Assembly (NCBI RefSeq): GCF_000739015.1
Contig: NZ_JPUG01000068.1
Coordinates: 212,896-276,895 of the forward strand
Source: Microvirga sp. BSC39
GTDB lineage: Bacteria; Pseudomonadota; Alphaproteobacteria; Rhizobiales; Beijerinckiaceae
DNA: 64,000 nt
Direction of reading: 5' to 3'
The position numbers and the translations under genes were made by a program. The first letter of the stretch is position 1. Every line of letters begins with the position of its first letter. Shown here one piece after another: positions 9,032 through 18,530 of the stretch. The notes under the pieces were generated by a model, which was not told the origin of the DNA, did no database searches, and worked only from the letters and a program-made list of their open reading frames with translations.

Positions 9032-10216
9032 ATGACGAGCGGTCCTGCCTATCCCATCAACCCTCTTGTCGCCGATGTCGGCAGCCCGCCCATCCCGGAG
9101 GCGCAGGCCTGGACCAGGCGCTATGACGGCTCTTATGGACCGCTGATCAACCTCTCTCAGGCGGTGCCGGGCAACGCCCCCCATGCGGAGCTGCTGGAGC
9201 GGATGGCCGCCGTCGCCGGCACGGCCGCCGGATCGCAATACGGACCGATCAACGGCGATGCGCCGCTCAAGGACGCCTATACGGCCGAGCTGTCCCGCAT
9301 CTACGAGGGCCGCATCGCGCCGGAGGATACGGCGGTGACAGCTGGCTGCAACATGGCCTTTTTTGCCGCCATGATGCTGCTCGCCCATCGCGGTGAGGCG
9401 GTGCTGCTGCCGACGCCCTGGTACTTCAATCATCAGATGACGCTCGACATGCTCGGCATCGAGCCGCGCCCGCTGCCCTGCCGGGCGGAGAACGGATTCG
9501 TGCCGCGCATCGAGGATGCGGAGGCGCTGATCGACGGGAAGGTCAGGGCCATCGTTCTCGTCACGCCCAACAACCCGACCGGCGCCGTCTACCCGGCCCA
9601 TGTGATCGACAGCTTCGCGCAGCTCTGCGCCAGGCGCGGCATTTATCTCGTGATCGACGAGACTTATCGGGATTTCCTGCCGCCCGGCATGAACCGCGCC
9701 CATGGGCTCTTCACCCGTGAGGACTGGCGCAGCACGGTGATCCAGCTTTACTCGTTCTCGAAATCCTACGCGATCCCTGGCCACCGCACTGGCGCGATCA
9801 CCGCGGACGCAAGTCTGATCGAGCAGGTGGCCAAGATTCTCGACTGCATCCAGATCTGCGCACCGCGGACGTCACAGGGCGCGCTGCCCTGGGCCATTGA
9901 GGCCCTGCGCGACTGGCGCGAGGATAACCGGGCGGAGATCAACCGCCGTGCACAGGTTTTTCAGGACGCGCTCGCGCCGTTGCCGGAATGGACAATCGAG
10001 TCGGCCGGCGCCTATTTCGCCTATGTGCGTCATCCCTTCCCCGGGGCCAAAGCACAGCAGGTGGCGGAGAAGCTGGCGACCGAACGGGGCGTCCTGTGCC
10101 TGCCAGGAAGCTACTTCGGCCCGGGCCAGGAAGGGCATCTGCGGGTGGCCATCGCCAATGTGGGCGCGGACGTTCTGAGCGGGCTGGCGGAGCGGTTTCG
10201 AGGCCTGTCGCTCTGA
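9032..10216 (+). CDS. PLP-dependent aminotransferase, class I/II
   Basis: A 394-aa fold type I aminotransferase. The PLP lysine is in LYSFSKSYAIPGHRTGA (near 250-266). VTPNNPTGAVYP and VIDETYRDF carry the conserved Asn and Asp that contact the cofactor, and HLRVAIANV near the end carries the substrate-carboxylate Arg. The ATG at 9032 is preferred over 8978, since the 18 residues between them look like leader DNA. The substrate is not determined; rhizobial relatives are usually annotated only as aminotransferase. The gene is monocistronic. Confidence 0.85.
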   Translation: MTSGPAYPINPLVADVGSPPIPEAQAWTRRYDGSYGPLINLSQAVPGNAPHAELLERMAAVAGTAAGSQYGPINGDAPLKDAYTAELSRIYEGRIAPEDTAVTAGCNMAFFAAMMLLAHRGEAVLLPTPWYFNHQMTLDMLGIEPRPLPCRAENGFVPRIEDAEALIDGKVRAIVLVTPNNPTGAVYPAHVIDSFAQLCARRGIYLVIDETYRDFLPPGMNRAHGLFTREDWRSTVIQLYSFSKSYAIPGHRTGAITADASLIEQVAKILDCIQICAPRTSQGALPWAIEALRDWREDNRAEINRRAQVFQDALAPLPEWTIESAGAYFAYVRHPFPGAKAQQVAEKLATERGVLCLPGSYFGPGQEGHLRVAIANVGADVLSGLAERFRGLSL

Positions 10217-10250
10217 TACCTCTTTCTAGGCAAAACCATAAACTATGGGG

Positions 10251-10278
10251 GCCGCCCTTGGCAGGAGGGTAGGGCGGC
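10251..10278. other. Hairpin between the aminotransferase gene and ppx
   Basis: GCCGCCCT (10251-10258) and AGGGCGGC (10271-10278) form a perfect 8-bp stem with a 12-base loop. There is no clear T-run after it on the plus strand. It may end transcription of the aminotransferase gene with help from a factor, or fold in the ppx leader. Confidence 0.45.
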
Positions 10279-10332
10279 GGTTACTCTCTTGGTCAAACAG
10301 GTGCCTGAACCGGGTGCTGCGGGGAATTCGTT

Positions 10333-11442
10333 TTGACCGTCAAGACTGACGTGACAGCAGATGCAGGAGACCGGCTTCCCGATCCGCTCAACGGGTCGGC
10401 GAACGGTCCCTCCTGGACTGTCGAGCGTCCTGCGCAGGCGGAAAGGCGACGTTCTTCCCGAAGCTACGCAGCGCTCGATCTCGGCACGAACAACTGCCGC
10501 CTTCTCATTGCGGAACCTGCGCATTTCGGCTTCCGGGTCGTGGATGCCTTCTCGCGAATCGTGCGGCTCGGCGAGGGGCTCGGCCTCGGCAACCGGCTCA
10601 GCGACGGCGCCATCGAGCGCACCATCGACGCGTTGCGCGTGTGCCGTGAGAAGATGGCCGCGAAGGACGTGAAGCGCGCGCGACTTGTGGCCACCGAAGC
10701 GTGCCGCCTCGCCGAGAACGGTCCCGCGTTCATCGACCGTGTCCGCGAGGAACTCGACCTCGACCTCGAGATCGTCGACCGCAAGACGGAAGCCTATCTC
10801 GCCGTCACCGGCTGCGCGTCCCTGGTCGATCCCAAGGCGCAGTCCGTCATCGTGTTCGATATCGGCGGCGGCTCCACCGAGATCGCCTGGCTCGACGGAC
10901 GGGCGCCGCATGCTTTCGCCGATCCGTGCAAGCGCATCCGCGCGTGGGATTCGCTCCCCGTCGGCGTGGTGACGCTGGCCGAGCGCCACGGCGGCATCGA
11001 CGTCACGCCCGAGATCTTCGAGGGCATGGTCGAGGAAGTGTCCGAGCTTCTCATGGATTTTGCCCTTGTGGCCGCCCAGGCGGGGCGCGCCCATAACTTC
11101 CATCTGCTCGGAACCTCGGGAACCGTCACCACGGTCGGCGGCATTCACTTAGGACTCGCGCGCTACGACCGGCGCCGGGTCGACGGGATGTGGATGCGCA
11201 ACGGCGAGATCTCGACAGTGATGGATCGCCTGCTGCATTCGGACTTCAGTCAGCGGGCGGCGAACCCCTGCATCGGCAAGGAGCGGGCCGATCTGGTTCT
11301 CGCCGGCTGCGCCATTTTGGAAGCGATCCGCCGGGCCTTCCCGTCGGAGCGTCTGCGCATCGCGGATCGCGGACTGCGCGAAGGAATTTTGATGAACATG
11401 ATGCGAGAGGATTCCGTGTGGCGAGGGGGCAGCCAAAGGTGA
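10333..11442 (+). CDS. ppx: Ppx/GppA-family exopolyphosphatase / guanosine pentaphosphate phosphatase
   Basis: A 369-aa member of the actin-like ATPase fold phosphatases that hydrolyse polyphosphate or pppGpp. The phosphate-1 loop is [18 protein letters not shown] near 45-62 and the second glycine loop is [17 protein letters not shown] near 174-190. It is the short, single-module form without the long C-terminal HD part of E. coli Ppx. The start is TTG at 10333, 8 nt after GGGGAA; the in-frame GTG at 10351 is the alternative. Its stop overlaps the GTG of rlmE (GTGA), so the two are translationally coupled. Ppx and GppA activity cannot be separated by sequence. Confidence 0.9.
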   Translation: MTVKTDVTADAGDRLPDPLNGSANGPSWTVERPAQAERRRSSRSYAALDLGTNNCRLLIAEPAHFGFRVVDAFSRIVRLGEGLGLGNRLSDGAIERTIDALRVCREKMAAKDVKRARLVATEACRLAENGPAFIDRVREELDLDLEIVDRKTEAYLAVTGCASLVDPKAQSVIVFDIGGGSTEIAWLDGRAPHAFADPCKRIRAWDSLPVGVVTLAERHGGIDVTPEIFEGMVEEVSELLMDFALVAAQAGRAHNFHLLGTSGTVTTVGGIHLGLARYDRRRVDGMWMRNGEISTVMDRLLHSDFSQRAANPCIGKERADLVLAGCAILEAIRRAFPSERLRIADRGLREGILMNMMREDSVWRGGSQR

Positions 11443-12149
11443 GTGCCAAGTCCAGTACGGGGTCCGGTTCGGGTGTCCGCAATCTCAAGCAGCGCGTGAA
11501 AACTGCTAACAAGCGGTCCCTCTCTTCCCAGAAGTGGCTGGAGCGCCAGCTCAACGACCCTTACGTCGCCCGCGCGAAGCGCGAAGGCTATCGCTCCCGC
11601 GCGGCCTACAAGCTTTTGGAGATCGACGAGAAGTACCGCATCCTGAAGCCAGGCCAGCGGGTGGTCGATCTCGGCGCCGCACCGGGCGGCTGGTCCCAGA
11701 TCGCCGCCAAGGTGGTTGGGCCTAAGGGCAAGGTGGTGGGCATCGACCTCCTGCCCATCGATCCCATGCCGGGCGTCGAGTTCATCGAGCTCGACTTCCT
11801 GGACGAGAGCGCTCCCGGCCGGTTGATCGACATGCTGGGCGGTCCGGCCGACATCGTCATGTCGGACATGGCGGCCAACACCACCGGCCACAAGAAGACC
11901 GATCACCTGCGGATCATCGGCCTCGCCGAAGCGGCGATCTACTTCGCCCGCGAGATCCTCGCGCCCGGCGGCGCCTTCATCGCCAAGGTGTTCCAGGGCG
12001 GCACCGAGAACCAGCTTCTCGCCGACCTCAAGCGCGACTTTGCCGTGGTCCGGCACGTGAAACCGGCGGCGAGCCGGGCGGATTCAGCGGAACTCTACGT
12101 GATGGCGACCGGTTTCCGGGGACGGGCGGACGAAACGCCTGAAGCCTGA
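11439..12149 (+). CDS. rlmE: 23S rRNA 2'-O-methyltransferase RlmE (FtsJ/RrmJ)
   Basis: A 236-aa SAM-dependent enzyme that methylates U2552 of 23S rRNA late in 50S assembly. SAM motif I is [16 protein letters not shown]. The K-D-K-E tetrad can be placed: K in [11 protein letters not shown] in [17 protein letters not shown] in [12 protein letters not shown] and E in [15 protein letters not shown]. The N-terminal 35 residues are basic and flexible, as in alphaproteobacterial forms. The GTG at 11439 has a GAGGGGG site about 10 nt before it and overlaps the ppx stop. Longer open frame upstream lies inside ppx and is not used. Confidence 0.94.
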   Translation: MSAKSSTGSGSGVRNLKQRVKTANKRSLSSQKWLERQLNDPYVARAKREGYRSRAAYKLLEIDEKYRILKPGQRVVDLGAAPGGWSQIAAKVVGPKGKVVGIDLLPIDPMPGVEFIELDFLDESAPGRLIDMLGGPADIVMSDMAANTTGHKKTDHLRIIGLAEAAIYFAREILAPGGAFIAKVFQGGTENQLLADLKRDFAVVRHVKPAASRADSAELYVMATGFRGRADETPEA

Positions 12150-12163
12150 CGGCTTCTAAAAAT

Positions 12164-12214
12164 GATCATCGGATCAATCCCAAGAGTGCCCTCCACTTTT
12201 GGGTCCGATGCTCT
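12164..12214. repeat. Dispersed palindrome, module B, copy 2
   Basis: ATCATCGGATCAATCCCAAG / CTCCACTTTTGGGTCCGATG arms with a short loop. The left arm is partly degenerate. It lies 14 nt after the rlmE stop and 34 nt before the galactose dehydrogenase start, so an open frame that runs through it (from 12162) is not part of the gene. Confidence 0.8.
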
Positions 12215-12248
12215 AGCCTCAAGCCTCGGATACCAAGGAACCACGACC

Positions 12249-13184
12249 ATGGCAGTGCACCGCATCGGCATCATCGGCCTCGGCAAGATCGCGCAGGATC
12301 AGCATCTGCCCGTGATCAGGGCCAACCCGGATTTCGAGCTTCTTGCCGTGTCGAGCACGCGCGGGCTCTCGCACGAGGATGCCAAATACACCTTCCAGGA
12401 TTACCGCGAGCTTCTGAAGCTTCCGGACCTCGACGCGGTCTCCATCTGTACACCGCCGCAGGTCCGGCATCAGATCGCCCGCGAGGCGCTGCTGGCCGGC
12501 AAGAGCGTGCTGCTGGAAAAGCCCCCGGCCGCTACGTTGAGCGAGCTTGAAGACTTGAGGGCGCTTGCCGCGAAGGTCGGCAAGGTGGTCTTCACCACCT
12601 GGCACGCCCAGTACAACAAGGCCGTCGAGGAGGCGAAGAAGGCGCTCGCCGGCTGGTCCATCAAGCGTCTTCAGGTGACCTGGAAGGAGGATGTGCGGCA
12701 CTGGCATCCGGGCCAGCAATGGATCTGGGAGGCGGGCGGCTTCGGGGTATTCGACCCCGGCATCAACGCGCTCTCCATCGTCACCCGCATCATGCCGGAA
12801 CCGGTCTTCATCAAGTCATCCAGCCTGGAATTCCCGGCCAACCGCGATGCCCCGATCGCCGCGAACCTCACCTTCTCCATGAGCCACGGGCAGGGCGACC
12901 TCCAGGCCGTCTTCGACTGGCGCCAGACCGGCCCGCAGACCTGGGACATCGAGGTGGAGACCGAGGCCGGCCTGACCCTCAAGCTCACCCATGGCGGCAG
13001 CTGCCTGGAAATCGGCGGGCGGCTGATGGTTCATGAGGACCCCGCCGAGTACCAGGGCATCTACCGGCGCTTCGACGCCTTGCTGACTATCGGCCATTCC
13101 GAAGTCGACGACGCTCCGTTCCGTCTGGTGGCGGACGCGTTCATGGTGGGCAAGCGGGTGCAGGTGGACGCGTTCGAGGATTGA
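12249..13184 (+). CDS. gal: D-galactose 1-dehydrogenase (Gfo/Idh/MocA family)
   Basis: A 311-aa NAD(P)-dependent oxidoreductase. The N-terminal Rossmann fold is IGIIGLGKIAQDQHLPVI and the family lysine lies in LLEKPPAATLSE. The segment WKEDVRHWHPGQQWIWEAG followed by GVFDPGINALSI is close, as I recall it, to the Pseudomonas fluorescens galactose dehydrogenase that oxidises D-galactose to the lactone in the De Ley-Doudoroff pathway. Related enzymes also use L-arabinose, so the exact sugar is open. The start ATG at 12249 begins at the fold; the sequence before it is palindromic repeat. No other sugar-catabolism genes adjoin it. Confidence 0.85.
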   Translation: MAVHRIGIIGLGKIAQDQHLPVIRANPDFELLAVSSTRGLSHEDAKYTFQDYRELLKLPDLDAVSICTPPQVRHQIAREALLAGKSVLLEKPPAATLSELEDLRALAAKVGKVVFTTWHAQYNKAVEEAKKALAGWSIKRLQVTWKEDVRHWHPGQQWIWEAGGFGVFDPGINALSIVTRIMPEPVFIKSSSLEFPANRDAPIAANLTFSMSHGQGDLQAVFDWRQTGPQTWDIEVETEAGLTLKLTHGGSCLEIGGRLMVHEDPAEYQGIYRRFDALLTIGHSEVDDAPFRLVADAFMVGKRVQVDAFED

Positions 13185-13190
13185 TGCTCA

Positions 13191-13281
13191 CCGTCATGGC
13201 CGGGCTTGTCCCGGCCATCCCGAGCCGAAAAGCGTCGTGTCTCACAAATCGGGATTACCGGCACAAGGCCGGTAATGACGT
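13191..13281. repeat. Composite REP-like palindrome pair, copy 2 (right of the GIY-YIG stop)
   Basis: ATGGCCGGG-CTTGT-CCCGGCCAT at 13196-13218 and ATTACCGGC-ACAAG-GCCGGTAAT at about 13254-13276, bounded by GTCAT and ATGAC. It lies 8 nt beyond the stop codon of the GIY-YIG gene. A near copy with the same order and orientation is at 13631-13724. Confidence 0.85.
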
Positions 13282-13288
13282 AATGGGA

Positions 13289-13579
13289 TCAGGCATTCAG
13301 CTCCTCATAGAGATCACGCCACGTCGGATTCATCCCAAGGATCAGGTTGGTTTTCCAAGCGCGGGACCAGCGCTTGATCGACGTCTCGCGTTGAATGGCG
13401 TCTGCAATGCTTGGGTAGCTCTCGTAGTAAACGAGCCGGTCGATCTTGTAGCGCCGTGCATGATAGCTGCCGCATCCGGTCTTATGCTCCCAGACGCGTC
13501 GTGCCAGATCGTTGGTGACGCCTACATAGAGCGCTCCGCCGGGTCGGCTCGCAAGAAGATAGACGTAATATAATCTCAT
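13289..13579 (-). CDS. GIY-YIG nuclease-fold small protein
   Basis: A 96-aa single-domain GIY-YIG protein of the UPF0213/YhbQ-like kind. The two strand motifs are YYVYLLA and LYVGVTND. The conserved Arg lies in LARRVWEHK and the metal-binding Glu in QRETSIKRW. Such stand-alone domains often occur in many copies in Rhizobiales and are suspected DNA-processing or selfish genes; the role is unknown. The gene is bracketed by two nearly identical palindrome pairs (13191-13281 and 13631-13724), which suggests a unit that moved or was duplicated together with its flanks. Confidence 0.85.
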   Translation of the reverse strand: MRLYYVYLLASRPGGALYVGVTNDLARRVWEHKTGCGSYHARRYKIDRLVYYESYPSIADAIQRETSIKRWSRAWKTNLILGMNPTWRDLYEELNA

Positions 13580-13630
13580 CTGCTGAGATTGATTGACTGT
13601 CTCGGCGAGGGCAAGTCCCCATCACCACTA

Positions 13631-13724
13631 AGTCATGGCCGGGCTTGTCCCGGCCATCTCGATACGGTGAGGCTCCGACGGCTGGAATGGTCAGGATCAC
13701 CGGCACAAGGCCGGTGATGACGAG
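13631..13724. repeat. Composite REP-like palindrome pair, copy 3 (upstream of the GIY-YIG start)
   Basis: ATGGCCGGG-CTTGT-CCCGGCCAT at 13635-13657 and ATCACCGGC-ACAAG-GCCGGTGAT at 13697-13719. The first palindrome is identical to that of copy 2 and the second differs at two positions. Together with copy 2 it frames the GIY-YIG gene. Confidence 0.85.
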
Positions 13725-13762
13725 GGTTAGATATGAGCCGCCCGGAATGACAGTGGCTGTCC

Positions 13763-14623
13763 TCAAGCCAAATTCTTCTTCAAGAACGCCACTGTCCGCT
13801 GCCAAGCGAGATCGGCCGTCGCCTTGTCATACCGCGCTGCGTTGGTGTCGTTGTTGAAGGCGTGGTTGGCGCCCTCGTAGACGTGGATCTCGTACGTCGT
13901 GCCCGCCTGCTTCAGGGCAGCCTCGTAAGCCGGGATGCCGGCATTGATGCGCTCGTCGAGGCCGCCGTAATGCATCATCATGGCGGCTTCGATCTTCGGC
14001 ACGTCCTCCGCCTTCGGTTGGCCGCCGTAATAGGCCACGCCGGCATCGAGGTCCGGCTCGTTGACTGCGAGGTTGTTCACCGCGCCGCCGCCCCAGCAGA
14101 AGCCGATGGCCCCGACCTTGCCGTTGCTGTCCGGACGACCCTTCAAATAGGCCACCGCCGCCTTGCCGTTGGCGATCACGTCGGGCTGCTTCAACTGGCC
14201 GATCATCTCGCGGCCCTTGTCCTCGTCGGCAGGCGTGCCGCCCATGGGGGAGAGGTAATCCACGCCAAGGGCGATGAATCCTTCCGTCGCCATGCGGCGG
14301 GTCACGTCCTTGATATGCGGGTTGAGGCCCCGGTTCTCGTGGATGACGATCACGGTCGGCAGCTTGTCGGAGGCATCCTTCGGCTTCACCAGATAGCCCT
14401 TGAGGCCGGGCTGCCCACCGGGGATGTCGACGGTCTCGGCGGTGATCCGCGGGTCGGTCTCCGGCACGGTCTGGGCGTGGGCGTAGTTGTTCTGCAGGAT
14501 CGGCAGGATGGCCGCCGCGCCGGCGGCGCTGCCGGCGAGCGCCACGAGCTTGTCGAGGAAGGAGCGGCGGCTCATGCCGCCATGGGTGAAGTCGTCGTAG
14601 AGATCGATGATGCGCTGGTCCAT
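13763..14623 (-). CDS. Dienelactone hydrolase family protein with Tat signal
   Basis: A 286-aa alpha/beta hydrolase. The N-terminus has a twin-arginine motif SRRSFLDKL at 18-26 and a hydrophobic stretch to about 50 (ending AHAQT), so it should be exported folded to the periplasm. The hydrolase triad is visible: nucleophile C176 in GFCWGGG, D223 in GGLDERI and H254 in GANHAF; the Glu that primes the Cys is in VIHENRGLN. This is the YghX/dienelactone hydrolase type. The substrate is unknown; a catabolic role for chloroaromatics is not supported by the neighbours. It is a single gene, 37 nt from the MFS gene on the same strand. Confidence 0.85.
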   Translation of the reverse strand: MDQRIIDLYDDFTHGGMSRRSFLDKLVALAGSAAGAAAILPILQNNYAHAQTVPETDPRITAETVDIPGGQPGLKGYLVKPKDASDKLPTVIVIHENRGLNPHIKDVTRRMATEGFIALGVDYLSPMGGTPADEDKGREMIGQLKQPDVIANGKAAVAYLKGRPDSNGKVGAIGFCWGGGAVNNLAVNEPDLDAGVAYYGGQPKAEDVPKIEAAMMMHYGGLDERINAGIPAYEAALKQAGTTYEIHVYEGANHAFNNDTNAARYDKATADLAWQRTVAFLKKNLA

Positions 14624-14660
14624 GGTGGCCTCCCGGTCTTTGCCGGGATGCTAGCGCAGC

Positions 14661-16097
14661 TTAGCGGCCCGACGCACCGTCCCCGAGCCCGGTGGAGGGC
14701 GGTCTGTCCTTCACAATCCTGTGTCCCGACATCTCGGCGCCCGCATTCGGCGAGAGGCGGATGAAGATGAATCCGGACAGCGCCGAGATGGCGGCGACCG
14801 CCCAGAAGGCCGGTCCGAAATCGGCCGCCGTGATCCCGGGCGCGCCGTCCATGCTGGAGGCCATTTCCAACACGAAGGCTCCGAACGCCACGCCGATGCT
14901 GAGCGAGACCTGCTGGATGGCGCTTCCTAGGCTCGTGGCGTAGCTCATCTCCCGGTTGGAGATTTCCGCGTAACCGATGGCGTTGAGGCTCGTGAACTGA
15001 AGCGAGCGGAAGCAGCCGCCGACCAGCAGGATGATCATGATGAGCCAGTGCGGCGTCTCTGGCGTGAAGAACCCGTTGGCCGCCACGAATGCCGCACCGA
15101 TGAAGGCGTTGATGGTGAGCAGCCTGCGAAAGCCCGTGCGTTCGAGGATGCGCTTGGCCATGGTCTTCATGAACAGCGCGCCCACGGCCGCGATGAAGGT
15201 GAGCGAGCCCGACGCCAGGGGACCCAGGCCGAAGCCCACCTGCAGCATCAGCGGCAGCAGGAACGGGATCGCTCCGATGCCGATGCGGAAGAGCGAGCCG
15301 CCGACGACGCTGACGCGAAAGGTCGGCACCTTGAGCAGGCTCAGATGCAGGACCGGGTAGGGCGTGCGCCTTGCGTGAAAGACATAGAGGACTAGGCTGA
15401 TGCCTCCGACCACCATGCATCCGATCGAGATCTGGGTCGGGACGAGATGCTGCCCGGTGGTGGAGAAACCGAGCATCAGCAGGGAGAAGCCGACGCCGGT
15501 CAGCAGGAAACCGATGAGATCCAGCGGCGGCGTGTCGTCTTCCCTGATGTTCGGAACGAACTTCAAGGCACAGATGATGCCGAGGATCCCGATGGGGATG
15601 TTGATGAAGAAGATCCAGCGCCAGTGGGCGAATTCCGTGATGAAGCCCCCGAGCGGCGGTCCGATGATGGGACCGATGAGGGCCGGGATCGTGAGCGTTG
15701 CCAGCGCCTGCACCACCTCGCTGCGGGCGACGCTGCGCAGGAGCACGAGGCGCCCGACCGGCACCATCATGGCCCCGCCGGCGCCTTGAACGAAGCGGGA
15801 GAACACGAACCATTCGAGGGAATTGGCCCAGGCGCAGGCGAGCGAGCCCGCCATGAATACGCCGATGGCGGCGGTGAAGATGGTGCGGGCCCCGTACTTG
15901 TCGGCCATCCAGCCCGAGATCGGGATAAAGATCGCGAGGCTCACCAGATAGGAGGTCAGCGCCAGCTTGAGGGCGATGGGGGCGGTTCCCAGATCCTGCG
16001 CGATCATCGGCAGCGATGTGGAGATCACGGTCGAATCCATGTTCTCCATGAACAGGGCCGTCGCGATGATCAGCGGGAGAAGGCGGGATTGACGCAT
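14661..16097 (-). CDS. MFS transporter, DHA2 (14-TMS multidrug) family
   Basis: A 478-aa major facilitator with 14 predicted membrane helices. The N-terminal helix carries ALFMENMDSTVISTSLPMI, the DHA2 motif D1 region; GWMADKYGARTIF is the MFS motif A loop, and IGPPLGGFI matches the drug:H+ antiporter motif C region. Relatives export dyes, bile salts or antibiotics, but the substrate is not predictable. The ATG at 16097 is preferred to a TTG at 16133, which would add 12 residues with no homology. No TetR-type regulator gene is next to it. Confidence 0.88.
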   Translation of the reverse strand: MRQSRLLPLIIATALFMENMDSTVISTSLPMIAQDLGTAPIALKLALTSYLVSLAIFIPISGWMADKYGARTIFTAAIGVFMAGSLACAWANSLEWFVFSRFVQGAGGAMMVPVGRLVLLRSVARSEVVQALATLTIPALIGPIIGPPLGGFITEFAHWRWIFFINIPIGILGIICALKFVPNIREDDTPPLDLIGFLLTGVGFSLLMLGFSTTGQHLVPTQISIGCMVVGGISLVLYVFHARRTPYPVLHLSLLKVPTFRVSVVGGSLFRIGIGAIPFLLPLMLQVGFGLGPLASGSLTFIAAVGALFMKTMAKRILERTGFRRLLTINAFIGAAFVAANGFFTPETPHWLIMIILLVGGCFRSLQFTSLNAIGYAEISNREMSYATSLGSAIQQVSLSIGVAFGAFVLEMASSMDGAPGITAADFGPAFWAVAAISALSGFIFIRLSPNAGAEMSGHRIVKDRPPSTGLGDGASGR

Positions 16098-16195
16098 GAC
16101 CGCCGGACTTAGCGCTCGGCAACCTTCTTGCAAAGGCCTTGGTCGTGCATTGCTGATCTTCTGGGGATGCGTCTCTCAACCCTTTGCGAAAATGA

Positions 16196-17764
<1,569 letters not shown>

Positions 17765-17783
17765 GCTTAACGCGAGCCACCCC

Positions 17784-18215
17784 ATGAGCATCTCCTCCGT
17801 CATCCTGCCCGTCCTCGTCCAGGTCGGGCTCACCCTGATCCTGCTGTTCTGGATGGGCCGGACCCGGGTCGGCCATCTTCGCAAGGGCGAGGTGCGGGTG
17901 AAGGACATCGCGCTCGGCCAGCGCAACTGGCCTGCCCGAGTGACGCAGATCCAGAACGCGTATCACAACCAGTTCGAGCTGCCGGTGCTGTTCTATGCCC
18001 TGGTGGCCCTGGCGCTGATCACCCGCAAGGCGGACATGCTGTTCGTGGTCATGTCCTGGATATTCGTGGTGAGCCGCTTGGTTCACGCGGCGATCCATAC
18101 GACCTCGAACAAGATCTCCCAGCGCTTCATGGCGTTCGTGTTCGGGGTGCTGATCCTAGCCGCCATGTGGGTGATCTTCGGGATCCGCATCTTTGCGGCG
18201 GAGTCGGGCGTTTAA
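17784..18215 (+). CDS. MAPEG family membrane protein
   Basis: A 143-aa protein with three to four hydrophobic helices. The segment ARVTQIQNAYHNQFELPVLFYA, interrupted here only for length, is the MAPEG N-x-x-E-x-x-P-V-like helix 2 signature. Eukaryotic members handle glutathione and eicosanoids; most bacterial ones are uncharacterised. It starts 19 nt after guaB and may be cotranscribed, although no functional link is evident. Confidence 0.8.
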   Translation: MSISSVILPVLVQVGLTLILLFWMGRTRVGHLRKGEVRVKDIALGQRNWPARVTQIQNAYHNQFELPVLFYALVALALITRKADMLFVVMSWIFVVSRLVHAAIHTTSNKISQRFMAFVFGVLILAAMWVIFGIRIFAAESGV

Positions 18216-18222
18216 GTCAGGA

Positions 18223-18248
18223 CGGGATGGGCGTTCGCGCCCATCCCG
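18223..18248. terminator. Strong hairpin between convergent genes
   Basis: CGGGATGGGCG and CGCCCATCCCG form a perfect 11-bp stem with a TTCG tetraloop. It lies between the convergent MAPEG and lipoprotein genes. No T-run follows on either strand, so termination or mRNA 3'-end protection is inferred from the stem and position alone. Confidence 0.55.
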
Positions 18249-18257
18249 CTCAAGTGA

Positions 18258-18407
18258 TTAGTAACGACGGCCGCTCTCGAGCTGGGTCTTGGCGTCGGTC
18301 TGCTTCATGGGAGGCGACTGGATGTCGGCAGCCGGGGCGGTGGCGCAGGCGGCGATCGCGAGGGTGAGGCCGAGGGCGACAAGGCCGCGGGTCAGGCGGG
18401 TCAACAT
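18258..18407 (-). CDS. Small lipoprotein
   Basis: A 49-aa secreted lipoprotein, not otherwise recognised. The n-region MLTRLTRG, the hydrophobic core LVALGLTLAIAA and the lipobox AIAAC are all present, so Cys would be lipidated at about residue 20. The mature part has only about 30 residues and is polar (SPPMKQTDAKTQLESGRRY). The ATG at 18407 has GGAGA upstream; a longer frame to 18449 would spoil the signal peptide. It resembles entericidin-sized lipoproteins in size only. Confidence 0.65.
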   Translation of the reverse strand: MLTRLTRGLVALGLTLAIAACATAPAADIQSPPMKQTDAKTQLESGRRY

Positions 18408-18530
18408 AGAGTTGGTCTCCAGAAGAGGAATCGTGCGGAATGCACGCACTCTCTCAAGTCACGTCTGATCCTGACGGAAAATAGGAAACATTGTGTCGTA
18501 TCTACGGCCAAGCTCGAGTGTGCTTTTCTC

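Noticed and set aside
13191..13724. Insertion sequence carrying the GIY-YIG gene
   Set aside because: No transposase, no terminal inverted repeats in opposite orientation and no obvious target duplication; only the same-oriented palindrome pairs are present, so mobility is left as a hypothesis.
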